A DNA stretch of 54,633 nucleotides from Longimicrobiales bacterium (lineage in GTDB: Bacteria > Gemmatimonadota > Gemmatimonadetes > Longimicrobiales > Gaopeijiaceae), in NCBI GenBank assembly GCA_029245345.1, contig JAQWPM010000026.1:1-54633 (forward strand). The letters run 5' to 3'. Shown piece by piece: positions 1-8,773 of the stretch (positions within the stretch are counted from its first letter, which is position 1; every line of letters begins with the position of its first letter). A program made the position numbers and the translations under genes. Under the pieces are notes generated by a model, which saw only the letters and a program-made list of their open reading frames with translations, did not search any database and was not told where the DNA came from.

Positions 1-135
1 TCGAGATGTCGTTCGACGCTCTGGCTCCGGACGCGCCCGAAGAAGTCGAGATGTCGTTCGACGCTCTGGCTCCGGATGCGCCCGAGGACATAGTGGTCGA
101 CTTCGCTTCACTGGCCCCCGATCCGGACGAAGAGG
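1..135 (+). repeat. 45-bp in-frame tandem repeat, three units
   Basis: Units lie at 1-45, 46-90 and 91-135. The first two are nearly identical (both start TCGAGATGTCGTTCGACGCT), differing only at a few bases near their ends. The third is degenerate but keeps the 45-bp period and encodes VDFASLAPDPDEE. Because the period is a multiple of three, the array encodes a repeated 15-residue acidic segment. The array runs off the left edge, so the copy number is a minimum. Confidence 0.9.
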
Positions 136-1211
136 TCTTGCTCGCGCCGGAGAGCGAGCCGCTCGAGGGTGGAGCCGCCGCCGATGTCATGCGGGAAGAA
201 GTGCCGGACGAGGTGAAGGAGGCCGGTCCGGTGCCAGCTCTGGCCGATCCGGACGCACTCTCGGCTGCGCTTGATGCGTTCCTCGCCAGCCCGCGACTCG
301 AAGGAGAGAGGCAGGCGAGAGAGATCCACCAGATGGTGGACGCGCTGCGAGCGGCCAACGCTCTCGAGCCGCTCGCCGACGTTGTAGAACGTCTTGTTAC
401 CGAAGCGTCGGACGATGAGGCGAGCCTCGCCTTGGCCGACCTGATGGTCACTGCGGGCGTGGCGAGTCGAATCGCGGCCCGGCTGGGCACGGAGCGTGAC
501 GAAGAGCGCCGACAGCATCTGTTCGCCGTGTGTAAGGCCGTTGGGCTCGAAATGGCGATCGCGATTTCGGACGCCCTCTCGGACACGAACGACCGTTTCG
601 CCCGACGCAGTTTCATGGACGCGATGGTGATGTTCGGCAGTACCGGTATGGTCGTAGTTGAGCAGATGGTCGAGGACAATCGCTGGTTCGTGATTCGGAA
701 TGCTGTTGCGATTCTCGGTGAGGTCGGCGGCGATCGAGCCGTAGAATTGATCACGAGTACGCTCGCTCACACGGACGGGCGAGTCAGACGAGAGGCCCTT
801 CTCGCCTTGACCAAGCTTGGCGGCGAAGACGCTGGTATGCTTGTTTATGGGATGCTTCAGGATCCCGATCCGGATGCGCGGCTGGCCGCAGCGATGGCGG
901 CCGGTGAGCTGAAGGTGGAACGGGCGTTGAAGCCCCTTTTGGGGATTCTCGATTCAGAGTCGGATGAGAGTGTGACCGTGGCGATCCTGCAGGCGCTTGG
1001 GAAGCTGGGCGATCCCGGGGCGGTCAACTCGATCGCGAAACGCGCAACGGTGTCGTTCTTCTCGAAATCGCCGCTTGATGTTCGCATCGCAGCGTACCGA
1101 GCCCTCTACAACATTGGGACCCCGCACGCCAAGCGTCTGATCAATCAGGCGGTAGACGACAAGGATCCCGATGTCAAAGCTGCTGTCCGCGACATGATCG
1201 GGATGATCTAG
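3..1211 (+). CDS. HEAT-repeat protein, 5'-truncated by window edge
   Basis: The frame is open to the window edge, and a 15-residue repeat is already in progress there, so the true start probably lies upstream; the first ATG visible is at position 6. The N-terminal ~60 residues are acidic and low-complexity, built on MSFDALAPDAPEE-type repeats. From about residue 75 the protein is alpha-helical, with recurring two-helix units (for example DGRVRREALLALTKLGG, DPDARLAAAMAAGELK and DVRIAAYRALYNIGT) typical of HEAT/PBS-lyase repeats. Such repeats usually form protein-binding scaffolds; no catalytic motif is visible. The stop overlaps the convergent hydrolase stop by 4 bp. The repeat class is fairly secure, while partner and pathway are unknown. 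Confidence 0.8.
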   Translation, partial: EMSFDALAPDAPEEVEMSFDALAPDAPEDIVVDFASLAPDPDEEVLLAPESEPLEGGAAADVMREEVPDEVKEAGPVPALADPDALSAALDAFLASPRLEGERQAREIHQMVDALRAANALEPLADVVERLVTEASDDEASLALADLMVTAGVASRIAARLGTERDEERRQHLFAVCKAVGLEMAIAISDALSDTNDRFARRSFMDAMVMFGSTGMVVVEQMVEDNRWFVIRNAVAILGEVGGDRAVELITSTLAHTDGRVRREALLALTKLGGEDAGMLVYGMLQDPDPDARLAAAMAAGELKVERALKPLLGILDSESDESVTVAILQALGKLGDPGAVNSIAKRATVSFFSKSPLDVRIAAYRALYNIGTPHAKRLINQAVDDKDPDVKAAVRDMIGMI

Positions 1212-2425
1212 ATCGTTTCCAGTGCTCGACCTATAGCCCGAAGGAAGAGCGGTACCTCCCGAATCGCCTGAGCTGGAGACGGGAAGGGGTCTTGAGCGGA
1301 ATGCCCGAAGAGCCGAGTCACAGTCGCTCGGACATCCGAGGACGACACCAGGGCGTCTTGGAGACGGTGACCCTCGGTGTATGGGATGAGATGGTCCTTA
1401 TACCCGTGAATGATGTGCACGGGGCGCTCCACCTCGGCGAGGTCGGGTCTCGCTTCCATCCCGGGCTCGATCCGCGATCCAGTTTCGGTCAACAAGCCGG
1501 CCATCCGTCGGCCCTCTTCGAGATCCGGCTCATCGTTGGACGCCGGGGCGATGAGGTCGAACAGAGGCAGCCGGTCCGGCTCGATGCGACTCCGGGCTTC
1601 GACCTTGGCGGGATCGTATATCGGATCCCACGCCACGGCCCCAGTATCGCCAGCTAGCGCTGCCAGGCGTCTCAACTCTCGGGCCACGTCGCCCGCGTCC
1701 TCGTACCCGGGGACCGAAGTGAGATAGTTCGCGGCTACGATCCAGCGTCCGTAGGGATCTGGGCGGAGCGTGTGGCTCTGGCCGCCGTACTCATGCTCAC
1801 CCGTGAACATGAAATTGATCGTGCTCTCAAGGTGACAGTACCCGCCGAAGCCGATCGCACCGAGCACACGATCACGGATGGCCGGATCCGCCATGGCGGC
1901 GATGGTATGAGGAGCTCCGAACGAGAAGCCGATCAGGCCGTACCCCTCCGTGCGCACGTCTGACATGCCGTCGAAGGCCTGAATCGCGCGTAAGATCGTG
2001 GGTCGCGTGAGGGTGGGTGCGAGATCCAGTTTCCGCCATTCCGGCACGTCGGGCACGAGCACCGCGGCACCTGTCGCCGCGAGCGCTCGTGTGAAGCGGA
2101 CCAACTGTGGATGCGAGCGACCTGGGCGGGTGATGCCATGCATGACAATCCAGCCAGGAAGTGGCTCCCGGGCTCCTCTCCGCCGGAGCAGCGTCGCCGG
2201 AATGGGGGTGCCGTCTCGGTCTAGGACGACGTCCTCTTCGGTCACGTCGGCCCGGCCGGTGAGCCAGGTCCGTACGTAGCGTGTGGTTCGTATCAAGGCG
2301 GATGACATGAATGAAGCTACCCGAGGCACGATGCGCAGGGCCAGTCGGAATGCGACGTAGGACCACCCTTCAGTTGGCGGAGTTCGCCTGACCGTCTTGC
2401 TCTGCGGGCGTCCTCCCAGCATCAT
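1208..2425 (-). CDS. alpha/beta-hydrolase family protein
   Basis: This is a predicted esterase/dienelactone-hydrolase-like enzyme of 405 residues. An HGITR oxyanion-type turn at about residue 96 is followed by the nucleophile elbow GFSFG at about residue 166. A late acidic turn (GYKDHLIP) and a C-terminal FGHSAQDP could supply the Asp and His of the triad. The N-terminus has an arginine-rich amphipathic stretch (FRLALRIVPRVASF) but no clear signal peptide. Only 38 bp separate this start from the divergent RidA start, so an internal start near 2305 is possible. The substrate cannot be predicted from sequence. Confidence 0.8.
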   Translation of the reverse strand: MMLGGRPQSKTVRRTPPTEGWSYVAFRLALRIVPRVASFMSSALIRTTRYVRTWLTGRADVTEEDVVLDRDGTPIPATLLRRRGAREPLPGWIVMHGITRPGRSHPQLVRFTRALAATGAAVLVPDVPEWRKLDLAPTLTRPTILRAIQAFDGMSDVRTEGYGLIGFSFGAPHTIAAMADPAIRDRVLGAIGFGGYCHLESTINFMFTGEHEYGGQSHTLRPDPYGRWIVAANYLTSVPGYEDAGDVARELRRLAALAGDTGAVAWDPIYDPAKVEARSRIEPDRLPLFDLIAPASNDEPDLEEGRRMAGLLTETGSRIEPGMEARPDLAEVERPVHIIHGYKDHLIPYTEGHRLQDALVSSSDVRATVTRLFGHSAQDPFPSPAQAIREVPLFLRAIGRALETI

Positions 2426-2463
2426 CGGCCAGATCCAATCCGAGCCACTATCAGGAGTTCATC

Positions 2464-2904
2464 TTGAAACGTTCAGCGTTTGTAGTCGCGTTCCTCACGG
2501 CTTTCGTAGCAATGCCCGCAGCCGCTCAGGAAGGTCCTAAGATCTCGCACGGTGCGCGCGCCGGTGTTCCGTACAGCCCAGCCGTCCAAGTCGGCAACAT
2601 TTTCTGGTTGTCCGGCAAGATAGGAGCTACCGGGGAGACGAGGGGCATGACGGAGGGCCGCACGGCCGCCGAGACCCACAACATCATGGGTCAGTTCGAA
2701 GAACTGCTCGCGGAACACGACATGGATCTCAGCAACGTCGTTCGCGGCGTCGTCTACCTCACGGATCTCGACGCCTACGCCGAGATGAACGAGGCGTATG
2801 GGTCCTATTTCCCGACCGACGCGCCTTCGCGCGTCACGTTGGAAGTCTCGAATCTGGTCGCCGGAGCGGCCATCGAGATCAGTTTTATCGCGGTGAAGAA
2901 CTGA
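2464..2904 (+). CDS. exported RidA (YjgF/YER057c/UK114) family protein
   Basis: RidA proteins hydrolyse reactive enamine/imine intermediates such as 2-aminoacrylate released by PLP enzymes. This 146-residue copy has a Sec signal peptide (MKRSAFVVAFLTAFVAMPAAA, cleavage near AAAQ). The RidA fold follows, with a GNIFWLSGKIG start, the core LSNVVRGVVYLTDLDAYAEMNEAY and a PSRVTLEVSNLVAGAAIEI tail. The arginine of PSRVT matches the conserved substrate-binding Arg of the family. The start is TTG, supported by AGGAG at 2453-2457 six bases upstream. The gene sits 33 bp before a Tat-exported PLP enzyme, so a periplasmic detoxification role is a reasonable inference. Confidence 0.9.
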   Translation: MKRSAFVVAFLTAFVAMPAAAQEGPKISHGARAGVPYSPAVQVGNIFWLSGKIGATGETRGMTEGRTAAETHNIMGQFEELLAEHDMDLSNVVRGVVYLTDLDAYAEMNEAYGSYFPTDAPSRVTLEVSNLVAGAAIEISFIAVKN

Positions 2905-2937
2905 TCCAGCTCGTTCACACGTCGTTCGGTTGTTGAC

Positions 2938-4206
2938 GTGAGCTTGGACCGCAGAGCCTTCTTCTCCGTCCTGGGTGGCGCTTCATTGGCGTGGCCCAGG
3001 GCGGTAGAGGCCTTGGCGCTACAGCTTGCTTCTGGCGGAGCACCTGACGATGAGGCGTTCTGGGGTGTGGTCCGCGGGCAGTTCCTCATCCCGCCAGACA
3101 GGATCTACATGAACAACGGCACGCTGGGGGCTCCCCCTCGCGTGGTCGTAGATGCGGTCACCGAACATGCCCGTCGGGTCGCAGCCACGTACCCGCCGCG
3201 AGTCTCGTGGGATGACGTGAAGTCGTCTCTCGCCGGCCTGGTCGGAGGAGATCCGGAGGGCTTTGTCTTTCCTCGGAATACGACGGAAGCCATGAACTTC
3301 GTGGCGAACGGCCTTGATCTCCCGGACGGCGCAGAGGTGCTTTCAACGGACCACGAGCATATCGGCGGAATCGAGCCGTGGAAGCTGGTGACCCGCCGCC
3401 GGGTTCTGCCGCTGAGGACTGTGTCATTGCCCGCGCCGGCTGCCTCCAGTGAGGAGCTACTCGAGGCCGTGTGGTCAGGCGTGACGGACCGGACCAGGGT
3501 CGTGTGTGTGTCCCACATCACGTTCACCACGGGGACGATCCTGCCGATCACTGAGCTGTCGGCACGCTGCGCTGAGCGTGACATCGTCCTTGCTGTGGAT
3601 GGTGCGCATCCGCCCGGGATGATCCAGATGGACCTGAACACCCTCGGCGGCGACTTCTACGCCAGTTCGCCACACAAGTGGCTGTTGGCACCCCAGGGCA
3701 CAGGGCTCCTGTACATCGCGGAGCCCTGGAGAGAGAAGTTGTGGCCGACCTTGGCTTCCGGGGGGTGGGACGACATGACGTTGGGGGCTCATCGGTTCAA
3801 CCACATGGGGACGATGGACGAGTCCCGAATCGCTGGTCTACTCGCCGCTACCGAATTCTTCCACGCCCTCGGCATGCAGCGTGTCGAGGGTCGCGTGAGG
3901 TACCTGCGGGGCATGCTTCAAGACGGCCTCATGCACATCCCTGGACTGTCTTTGGCCACACCGTCGGACAACGCTCTGAATGCTGCGATGGTCTCATTCC
4001 GTATAGACGGGGTGGAGTCCTTGGACTTGCAGGCCCACCTTTCGCGTGCCGCCAAGGTTCGCACCAGAGTGATCGGAGAGTACGACTACGGTTGGATGCG
4101 CCTCTCCACGCACATCTACAATTCTCCGGGCGACGTGGCGCGAGTGTTGGAACTGCTGGATGATGCGGCGCGAAATGGTGTTCCTGCTCGAGACGGCCGA
4201 CCCTAA
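2938..4206 (+). CDS. Tat-exported class V aminotransferase (isopenicillin N epimerase/cysteine desulfurase-like)
   Basis: This is a 422-residue fold-type I PLP enzyme. The N-terminus SLDRRAFFSVLGGASLA is a twin-arginine motif followed by a hydrophobic segment, suggesting export of the folded, cofactor-loaded protein. Family landmarks are YMNNGTLGAPP near the start, FPRNTTEAMNF (cofactor phosphate contact), VDGAHPPGM (Asp facing the pyridine nitrogen) and SSPHKWLLAPQGTG, where the Lys should form the Schiff base. Whether it is a desulfurase, epimerase or transaminase cannot be told. The start is GTG; no strong ribosome-binding site is seen. It is probably cotranscribed with the upstream RidA gene. 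Confidence 0.85.
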   Translation: MSLDRRAFFSVLGGASLAWPRAVEALALQLASGGAPDDEAFWGVVRGQFLIPPDRIYMNNGTLGAPPRVVVDAVTEHARRVAATYPPRVSWDDVKSSLAGLVGGDPEGFVFPRNTTEAMNFVANGLDLPDGAEVLSTDHEHIGGIEPWKLVTRRRVLPLRTVSLPAPAASSEELLEAVWSGVTDRTRVVCVSHITFTTGTILPITELSARCAERDIVLAVDGAHPPGMIQMDLNTLGGDFYASSPHKWLLAPQGTGLLYIAEPWREKLWPTLASGGWDDMTLGAHRFNHMGTMDESRIAGLLAATEFFHALGMQRVEGRVRYLRGMLQDGLMHIPGLSLATPSDNALNAAMVSFRIDGVESLDLQAHLSRAAKVRTRVIGEYDYGWMRLSTHIYNSPGDVARVLELLDDAARNGVPARDGRP

Positions 4207-4234
4207 AACAGCCATACGCCCCAACGGAGACCGG

Positions 4235-6484
4235 ATGATCAGACGTTCTGTGGCAGACGCCACAGCAGCCCTCGGCACGTTCTTCGCTGGGGGCACGGGC
4301 GACGAATACACCCCGCCCTACCGGGTGGCGCTGGCGGCGAGCCTCGGTGTACTGATGCTATACGTCCTCACCCTGGCGCCCACCACGGCGTTTTGGGACA
4401 CTAGTGAGTACATCGCCACGGCCCACATCGTCGGGATCCCCCACCCGCCAGGGAACTCTCTCTTCGTCATGGTCGGCCGAGTCTGGACGATCTTGTTGGC
4501 TCCCCTCGGGCTCTCTGTTGCCGTGAGGGTGAATCTCTTGGCTGCGGTCACGAGCGCAGGCGCCTCAGGATTCTTCTTCCTTGTGTCGCATCGGGTGCTC
4601 TGGGCCCTGTTCGATCAGAAGGACAAGGCCATATACGGTGCTCTCGCATCGGTGATGATCGGAGCGACCGCGTACACCGTTTGGGGCCAGTCGACGGTCA
4701 ACGAGAAGGTCTACACCGTCAGTGTCTTCATCATCGCAGCCGTCTCGTGGCTGGCGGTCCGGTGGCGAGATCAACACGATCAGCCCGGAAGCGAACGGTA
4801 CCTGTTGTGGGCGGTCTTCTTGATGGCGCTGGGTTCGACGAACCACCAGATGTCGGTCCTTCCCCTTCCGGCTCTCGCCGTCTTCGTGCTCTTCACGGAC
4901 GCCTCGATCGCATGGAGACGGTCGTTCTTGCTCCGGGTGATTCCACTTGGGCTCCTCGGGTTGTCGTTCAACTTCGTGCTCCCGATCCGGTCTGCACTCG
5001 AACCGGTGATCAACGAAGGTGAACCCACGTGCGAGTCCTTCGTCTCAGCAGCCCAGGCGGTGTTCAGCAACGGCAAACGTGGCTGCCCGGCGCTCGCCGA
5101 CAATTTGTCGCGTAAGCAGTATCAGGCGCCGCCCGTGCAAGAGAGGAAGGCGCCGCTCGGCGCTCAGATAGCGACGTATCTTCAGTACTTCGATTGGCAG
5201 TGGGCCAGAGGTATCGATGCCTCAGAACAGCCGGGGACCGCGAGGGTGCCATTCACGCTGCTCTTTGTTTTACTGGGCTTTGCGGGCCTGTATGCCGTTT
5301 GGCGAGTCGATCGAGGGATCTTCCTCTATCTCTTCACGCTTACGGGCACGCTCACCATCGGGCTCGTCATCTACCTGAATTTCAAGTACGGCTTCTCGCT
5401 CAATCCCGAGATCGCGGATACGGCGATGCACGAGGTGCGAGAGCGCGACTATTTCTTCATCGGCGGTTTTATCCTGTGGGGCGCAACAGCAGGGATCGGA
5501 CTGGGTTGGGTCTGGCACACGCTGGCTGGAATGAGTGACGGGCCTCGCCTTTATAAGACGGCGTCCCCCGTGCTCCTCATCGCCCTGTTCCCGTTGATTC
5601 TCAATTGGGATTGGGCCTCCAGATCAGGGGACTATGCGGCCCGTGACTGGGCGTACGACCTCCTTATGAGCGTCGAGCCGTACGGGGTACTCTTCACCAA
5701 TGGTGACAACGACACCTTCCCGCTTTGGTACCTGCAGGAAGTGGAAGGCGTCCGGAAGGACGTCACCGTCATCGTTGGCGAATACCTCCGCACCGTGTGG
5801 TATCCCGACCAGCTCAAGCGCCTGACGGCTCCAGGCCGTCAGCGAGCGTTCAATGCCGAGCAGGTGCCGGGCCTCTACGGCGACCCAGGGCTGCCTACAG
5901 AATCGATCATCGACATGGACCGCGTCCAGATGGACCAGGTGGGTCCTGCGCGCCTCAGTGAAGATCTTCGGATCTCTTTCCCCGGTATGGTCGTTCTGTA
6001 TCCGGCTGACATGGTGCTCGATCGTACGCACCAGATCGCTCTTTCCATCATCCACGATTCTCTCGACGAGCGCCCCGTGTTTTTTGCGTCGTCAGGGGGC
6101 ATGATGAGCCAGCTCGGACTCAATCGGTGGGGTGTGCGGCATGGCCTGGCGGTGAAATTGGAAATGCGGAATCTGGACGCCCCGCCTCAAGAAGGATGGA
6201 TCCAAGGGAGTCCCGAATACGGGGCTGAGTGGTACGATGTCCAGGCCAGCCTGGAGCTCTATCAGAATGTCTACGAGTTCCGGGGCATCAAGAGCCGGCC
6301 CATTTGGCAGGATCGTTCGACGCTCAATATCCCGTGGCAGTACTACGCCATGACATTGCAGCTATCGGATGTGGCCAGAGCGGCTGGCGTGCCGGAGGAA
6401 GAAGTAAGCATCCTCGAGGACGATGCCGAGAACTTCCAGATCGTCGCCCGGGGTGGCGCGAGGGGTACGCCCGGCGGGTCCTAG
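4235..6484 (+). CDS. DUF2723 multi-pass membrane protein (TMEM260-like O-mannosyltransferase family)
   Basis: The gene encodes a large integral membrane protein of 749 residues from the chosen start. DUF2723 covers the N-terminal half, beginning YVLTLAPTTAFWDTSEYIATAHIVGIPHPPGN, with an acidic residue in a first periplasmic loop as in GT-C glycosyltransferases. About ten hydrophobic helices follow, then a soluble C-terminal half with the NGDNDTFPLWYLQEVEGVR motif common in these proteins. Family members include the eukaryotic protein O-mannosyltransferase TMEM260; the bacterial substrate is unknown. An ATG at 4160 would overlap the preceding gene by 47 bp. The ATG at 4235, preceded by CGGAGA at 4225-4230, is preferred. 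Confidence 0.85.
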   Translation: MIRRSVADATAALGTFFAGGTGDEYTPPYRVALAASLGVLMLYVLTLAPTTAFWDTSEYIATAHIVGIPHPPGNSLFVMVGRVWTILLAPLGLSVAVRVNLLAAVTSAGASGFFFLVSHRVLWALFDQKDKAIYGALASVMIGATAYTVWGQSTVNEKVYTVSVFIIAAVSWLAVRWRDQHDQPGSERYLLWAVFLMALGSTNHQMSVLPLPALAVFVLFTDASIAWRRSFLLRVIPLGLLGLSFNFVLPIRSALEPVINEGEPTCESFVSAAQAVFSNGKRGCPALADNLSRKQYQAPPVQERKAPLGAQIATYLQYFDWQWARGIDASEQPGTARVPFTLLFVLLGFAGLYAVWRVDRGIFLYLFTLTGTLTIGLVIYLNFKYGFSLNPEIADTAMHEVRERDYFFIGGFILWGATAGIGLGWVWHTLAGMSDGPRLYKTASPVLLIALFPLILNWDWASRSGDYAARDWAYDLLMSVEPYGVLFTNGDNDTFPLWYLQEVEGVRKDVTVIVGEYLRTVWYPDQLKRLTAPGRQRAFNAEQVPGLYGDPGLPTESIIDMDRVQMDQVGPARLSEDLRISFPGMVVLYPADMVLDRTHQIALSIIHDSLDERPVFFASSGGMMSQLGLNRWGVRHGLAVKLEMRNLDAPPQEGWIQGSPEYGAEWYDVQASLELYQNVYEFRGIKSRPIWQDRSTLNIPWQYYAMTLQLSDVARAAGVPEEEVSILEDDAENFQIVARGGARGTPGGS

Positions 6485-6851
6485 TCTCTCGTTGCCTGGT
6501 CGACCATGCTCTTCATGCGAGCGGCGACATCTGGGGCGAGCATACGGCCATCAACCAATTGGGCGAGCGCAGATTCAGAGGGTCCGTAGTGGATCTTCTC
6601 TATGATCGTGCCGAGCGCCTCAGGGCCGGCGACTTCTGGCGCCAACGTCGCGAAGTACCTGTAGGCGCGTCCTTCACGCTCGTGGCGGACCAAGCTTTTC
6701 GTTCCAGGATCTGTAGCATCTTCAGAACGCTGGTATACCCTGGTGGGTCATGAAGTTCGTCCTGCACTTCAGCTACGGTCCCAGATCCTTCTCGCCACAA
6801 GGTGCTCAAGATGTCGAGTTCTCGCTCGGTAACCCCCGCCACTTTCACCAT
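6481..6851 (-). pseudogene. BlaI/MecI/CopY-family repressor, broken by a one-base frameshift
   Basis: Read from 6851, the frame gives a winged-helix start (VTERELDILSTLWREGSGTVAEVQDEL, then GYTSVLKMLQILERK). It then goes out of frame. The remainder, LVRHEREGRAYRYFATLAP onward, continues in another frame to 6481. Adding one G at about 6694 (AAAAGCTTGG to AAAAGGCTTGG on the coding strand) restores ERKGLVRHEREGRAY and a normal ~124-residue BlaI protein. BlaI repressors usually pair with a BlaR1 (M56) sensor peptidase, and none is adjacent. The stop overlaps the convergent DUF2723 gene. This is either an assembly error or a recent inactivation. Confidence 0.85.
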
Positions 6852-7010
6852 CGCTGTATCACCCCCGGTGGTTCCTGGATCGTTCTGGTTCACACTCGCC
6901 AGCCTAACCCTCGAGGCATCTAGTACGATCCCGCCGGAGTGGGATGACAACTCGTCCTGTGCTCGGCGACGAGGGCGGAACTCGGGACGGGCGAGCGGGT
7001 GCAATCTCCA

Positions 7011-8180
7011 ATGACACATTCCGACCTTTCCCGCGCCGAGCTGCTACGGTACGCTCGCCACATTGCATTACCCGAGGTGGGGCTAGATGGACAGGCCCGA
7101 CTCAAAGAAGCTCGGGTTTTGTGCGTGGGAGCCGGAGGGTTGGGATCGCCACTCGCGCTCTATCTCGCGGCGGCGGGCGTCGGCACTCTGGGGATCGTCG
7201 ATTTCGACACGGTCGACGCGAGCAATCTCCAGCGGCAGATCCTGCATGGCACAGAAGACATCGGACGCTCCAAACTGGACAGCGCGGCCGACAGTCTTTT
7301 GGCGGTCAATCCTCACGTGGAGGTTGTGAAGCACGAGGTTCGACTCTCTTCGGAGAACGCGCTCGACATTCTGAGTGGGTACGACGTGGTAGTGGACGGG
7401 ACCGACAATTTTCCCACGCGGTATCTGGTGAACGATGCGTGCGTGTTGTCTGGGATACCGAACGTCTACGGGTCCGTTTTTCGTTGGGAGGGACAGGTGT
7501 CCGTCTTCGCGACAAAAGGTGGACCGTGTTATCGCTGCCTGTTTCGCGAACCTCCCCCGCCGGGGCTCGTGCCTAATTGCGCCGAAGGTGGCGTCCTCGG
7601 TGTTCTTCCGGGCATCATCGGATCGATGCAGGCGATGGAGACGATCAAGCTCATCCTCGGAAAGGGACAGTCTCTGGCTGGCCGTCTCTTGATTTTCGAT
7701 GCGCTTGATATGACATGGCGGGAGGTTGCCCTAAGAAAGAACCCCGACTGTCCTGTCTGTGGCGACGATCCCACTCAAAGTGCGCTTATCGACTACGGGC
7801 TCTTTTGCGGTATTGGGGTCGACGCTGCCGGCGGAGTCGTCCACGGGATTTCCATCCCCGAGATGACAGCGGGTGAGCTCGATGCGTCGTTGTCCGCGGA
7901 AGACGAGGCGCCGTTCCTTTTGGACGTTAGGGAGCCTTGGGAATGGGCTGTGAGCAATTTGTCCGCGCGTGGAGCTCGTCTGATCCCGCTCGGTGAACTC
8001 ACAGAGCGGATGGCCGAGGTCCCCAACGACCGGCCCATTATCGTGTACTGCCGGAGCGGTCAGCGGAGCATGACGGCCGCTCGTCAACTCGCGGAGGCTG
8101 GTCTGGGACCCATTACGAACCTCGAGGGTGGCATTCTCTCTTGGGCGAGGGACGTCGAGCCGGGCCTGCCGGTGGTCTAG
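7011..8180 (+). CDS. moeB: MoeB/ThiF-type E1-like adenylyltransferase with C-terminal rhodanese domain
   Basis: The enzyme adenylates the C-terminus of a MoaD/ThiS-type sulfur-carrier protein and can provide persulfide sulfur through its rhodanese domain. Residues ~1-250 show the ATP site GAGGLGSPL, the DFDTVDASNLQRQILH segment, zinc pairs CYRC and CPVC, and NCAEGGVLGVLPG, which holds the likely catalytic cysteine. From about residue 285 a rhodanese domain appears (LLDVREPWEW) with active-site loop VYCRSGQRS. Length is 389 residues from ATG 7011; a GTG at 6999 would add four. It is divergent from the BlaI gene. Molybdopterin, thiamine or cysteine/thiocarboxylate pathways are all possible. Confidence 0.9.
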   Translation: MTHSDLSRAELLRYARHIALPEVGLDGQARLKEARVLCVGAGGLGSPLALYLAAAGVGTLGIVDFDTVDASNLQRQILHGTEDIGRSKLDSAADSLLAVNPHVEVVKHEVRLSSENALDILSGYDVVVDGTDNFPTRYLVNDACVLSGIPNVYGSVFRWEGQVSVFATKGGPCYRCLFREPPPPGLVPNCAEGGVLGVLPGIIGSMQAMETIKLILGKGQSLAGRLLIFDALDMTWREVALRKNPDCPVCGDDPTQSALIDYGLFCGIGVDAAGGVVHGISIPEMTAGELDASLSAEDEAPFLLDVREPWEWAVSNLSARGARLIPLGELTERMAEVPNDRPIIVYCRSGQRSMTAARQLAEAGLGPITNLEGGILSWARDVEPGLPVV

Positions 8181-8275
8181 CGCTGCATTGCCGGCCACTA
8201 ATGCTTGCCGCTCCTCCCCGCTTCGTGCGAGACTGGTATAGACGCTCTACGACAATGCCCCCAAGGATGACGCCC

Positions 8276-8773
8276 ATGCGCCGTATCGCGCTTCTTGCTG
8301 CCCTCGCCCTCGCGATGCCCGCTGCCGCCAGTGCCCAGGCCCGCCTCATGGTCGGTGGAGGGCTCGGCACTCCGATCGGTACTTTCGCGGATTCGCGCGA
8401 AGCGGGAATGCACGGCCGAGTTGGGATTCAGATCGGCGTCCCGATCTTTCCGGTCTCCGCCCGACTGGAAGGTGAACTGCATCGGCTTCCGGAGACGGGT
8501 GGTGACAACACCACGATGTTGACCGGAACGATCAGTGGCGTCGTCTCACTCGGAGGGCTCGGGCTCTCGCCCTACGTGGTCGGCGGATTCGGGAAGTACC
8601 ACATCAATACGAGCGCTGCCGAGGCGGCGACCTCGAACGGAATCCACGGAGGCTTCGGAGTGAGCGTGGGCGCACTCGGATTCGGTGGTTATGCGGAAAT
8701 TCGACTCGTGAACATTAGAGACCTGTCCGGCGACTTGCGGTACATCCCGATCACCGTGGGCTTCCGCTTCTAG
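8276..8773 (+). CDS. small outer-membrane beta-barrel protein
   Basis: The 165-residue product starts with a Sec signal peptide ([20 protein letters not shown], cleavage before Q). About eight alternating beta strands rich in Gly and aromatics follow, for example [30 protein letters not shown] and [11 protein letters not shown]. It ends in IPITVGFRF, with the terminal phenylalanine typical of BAM substrates. Start 8276 is chosen because AAGGA at 8262-8266 lies nine bases upstream and the signal peptide begins there. It resembles OmpX/OmpA-type eight-stranded barrels; no function can be assigned. The stop overlaps that of the convergent E1 gene by 4 bp. Confidence 0.75.
   Translation: MRRIALLAALALAMPAAASAQARLMVGGGLGTPIGTFADSREAGMHGRVGIQIGVPIFPVSARLEGELHRLPETGGDNTTMLTGTISGVVSLGGLGLSPYVVGGFGKYHINTSAAEAATSNGIHGGFGVSVGALGFGGYAEIRLVNIRDLSGDLRYIPITVGFRF

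Noticed and set aside
108-770. A 220-codon minus-strand frame opposite the HEAT-repeat gene
   Set aside because: Shadow frame; composition is not protein-like and the plus-strand frame has clear repeats.
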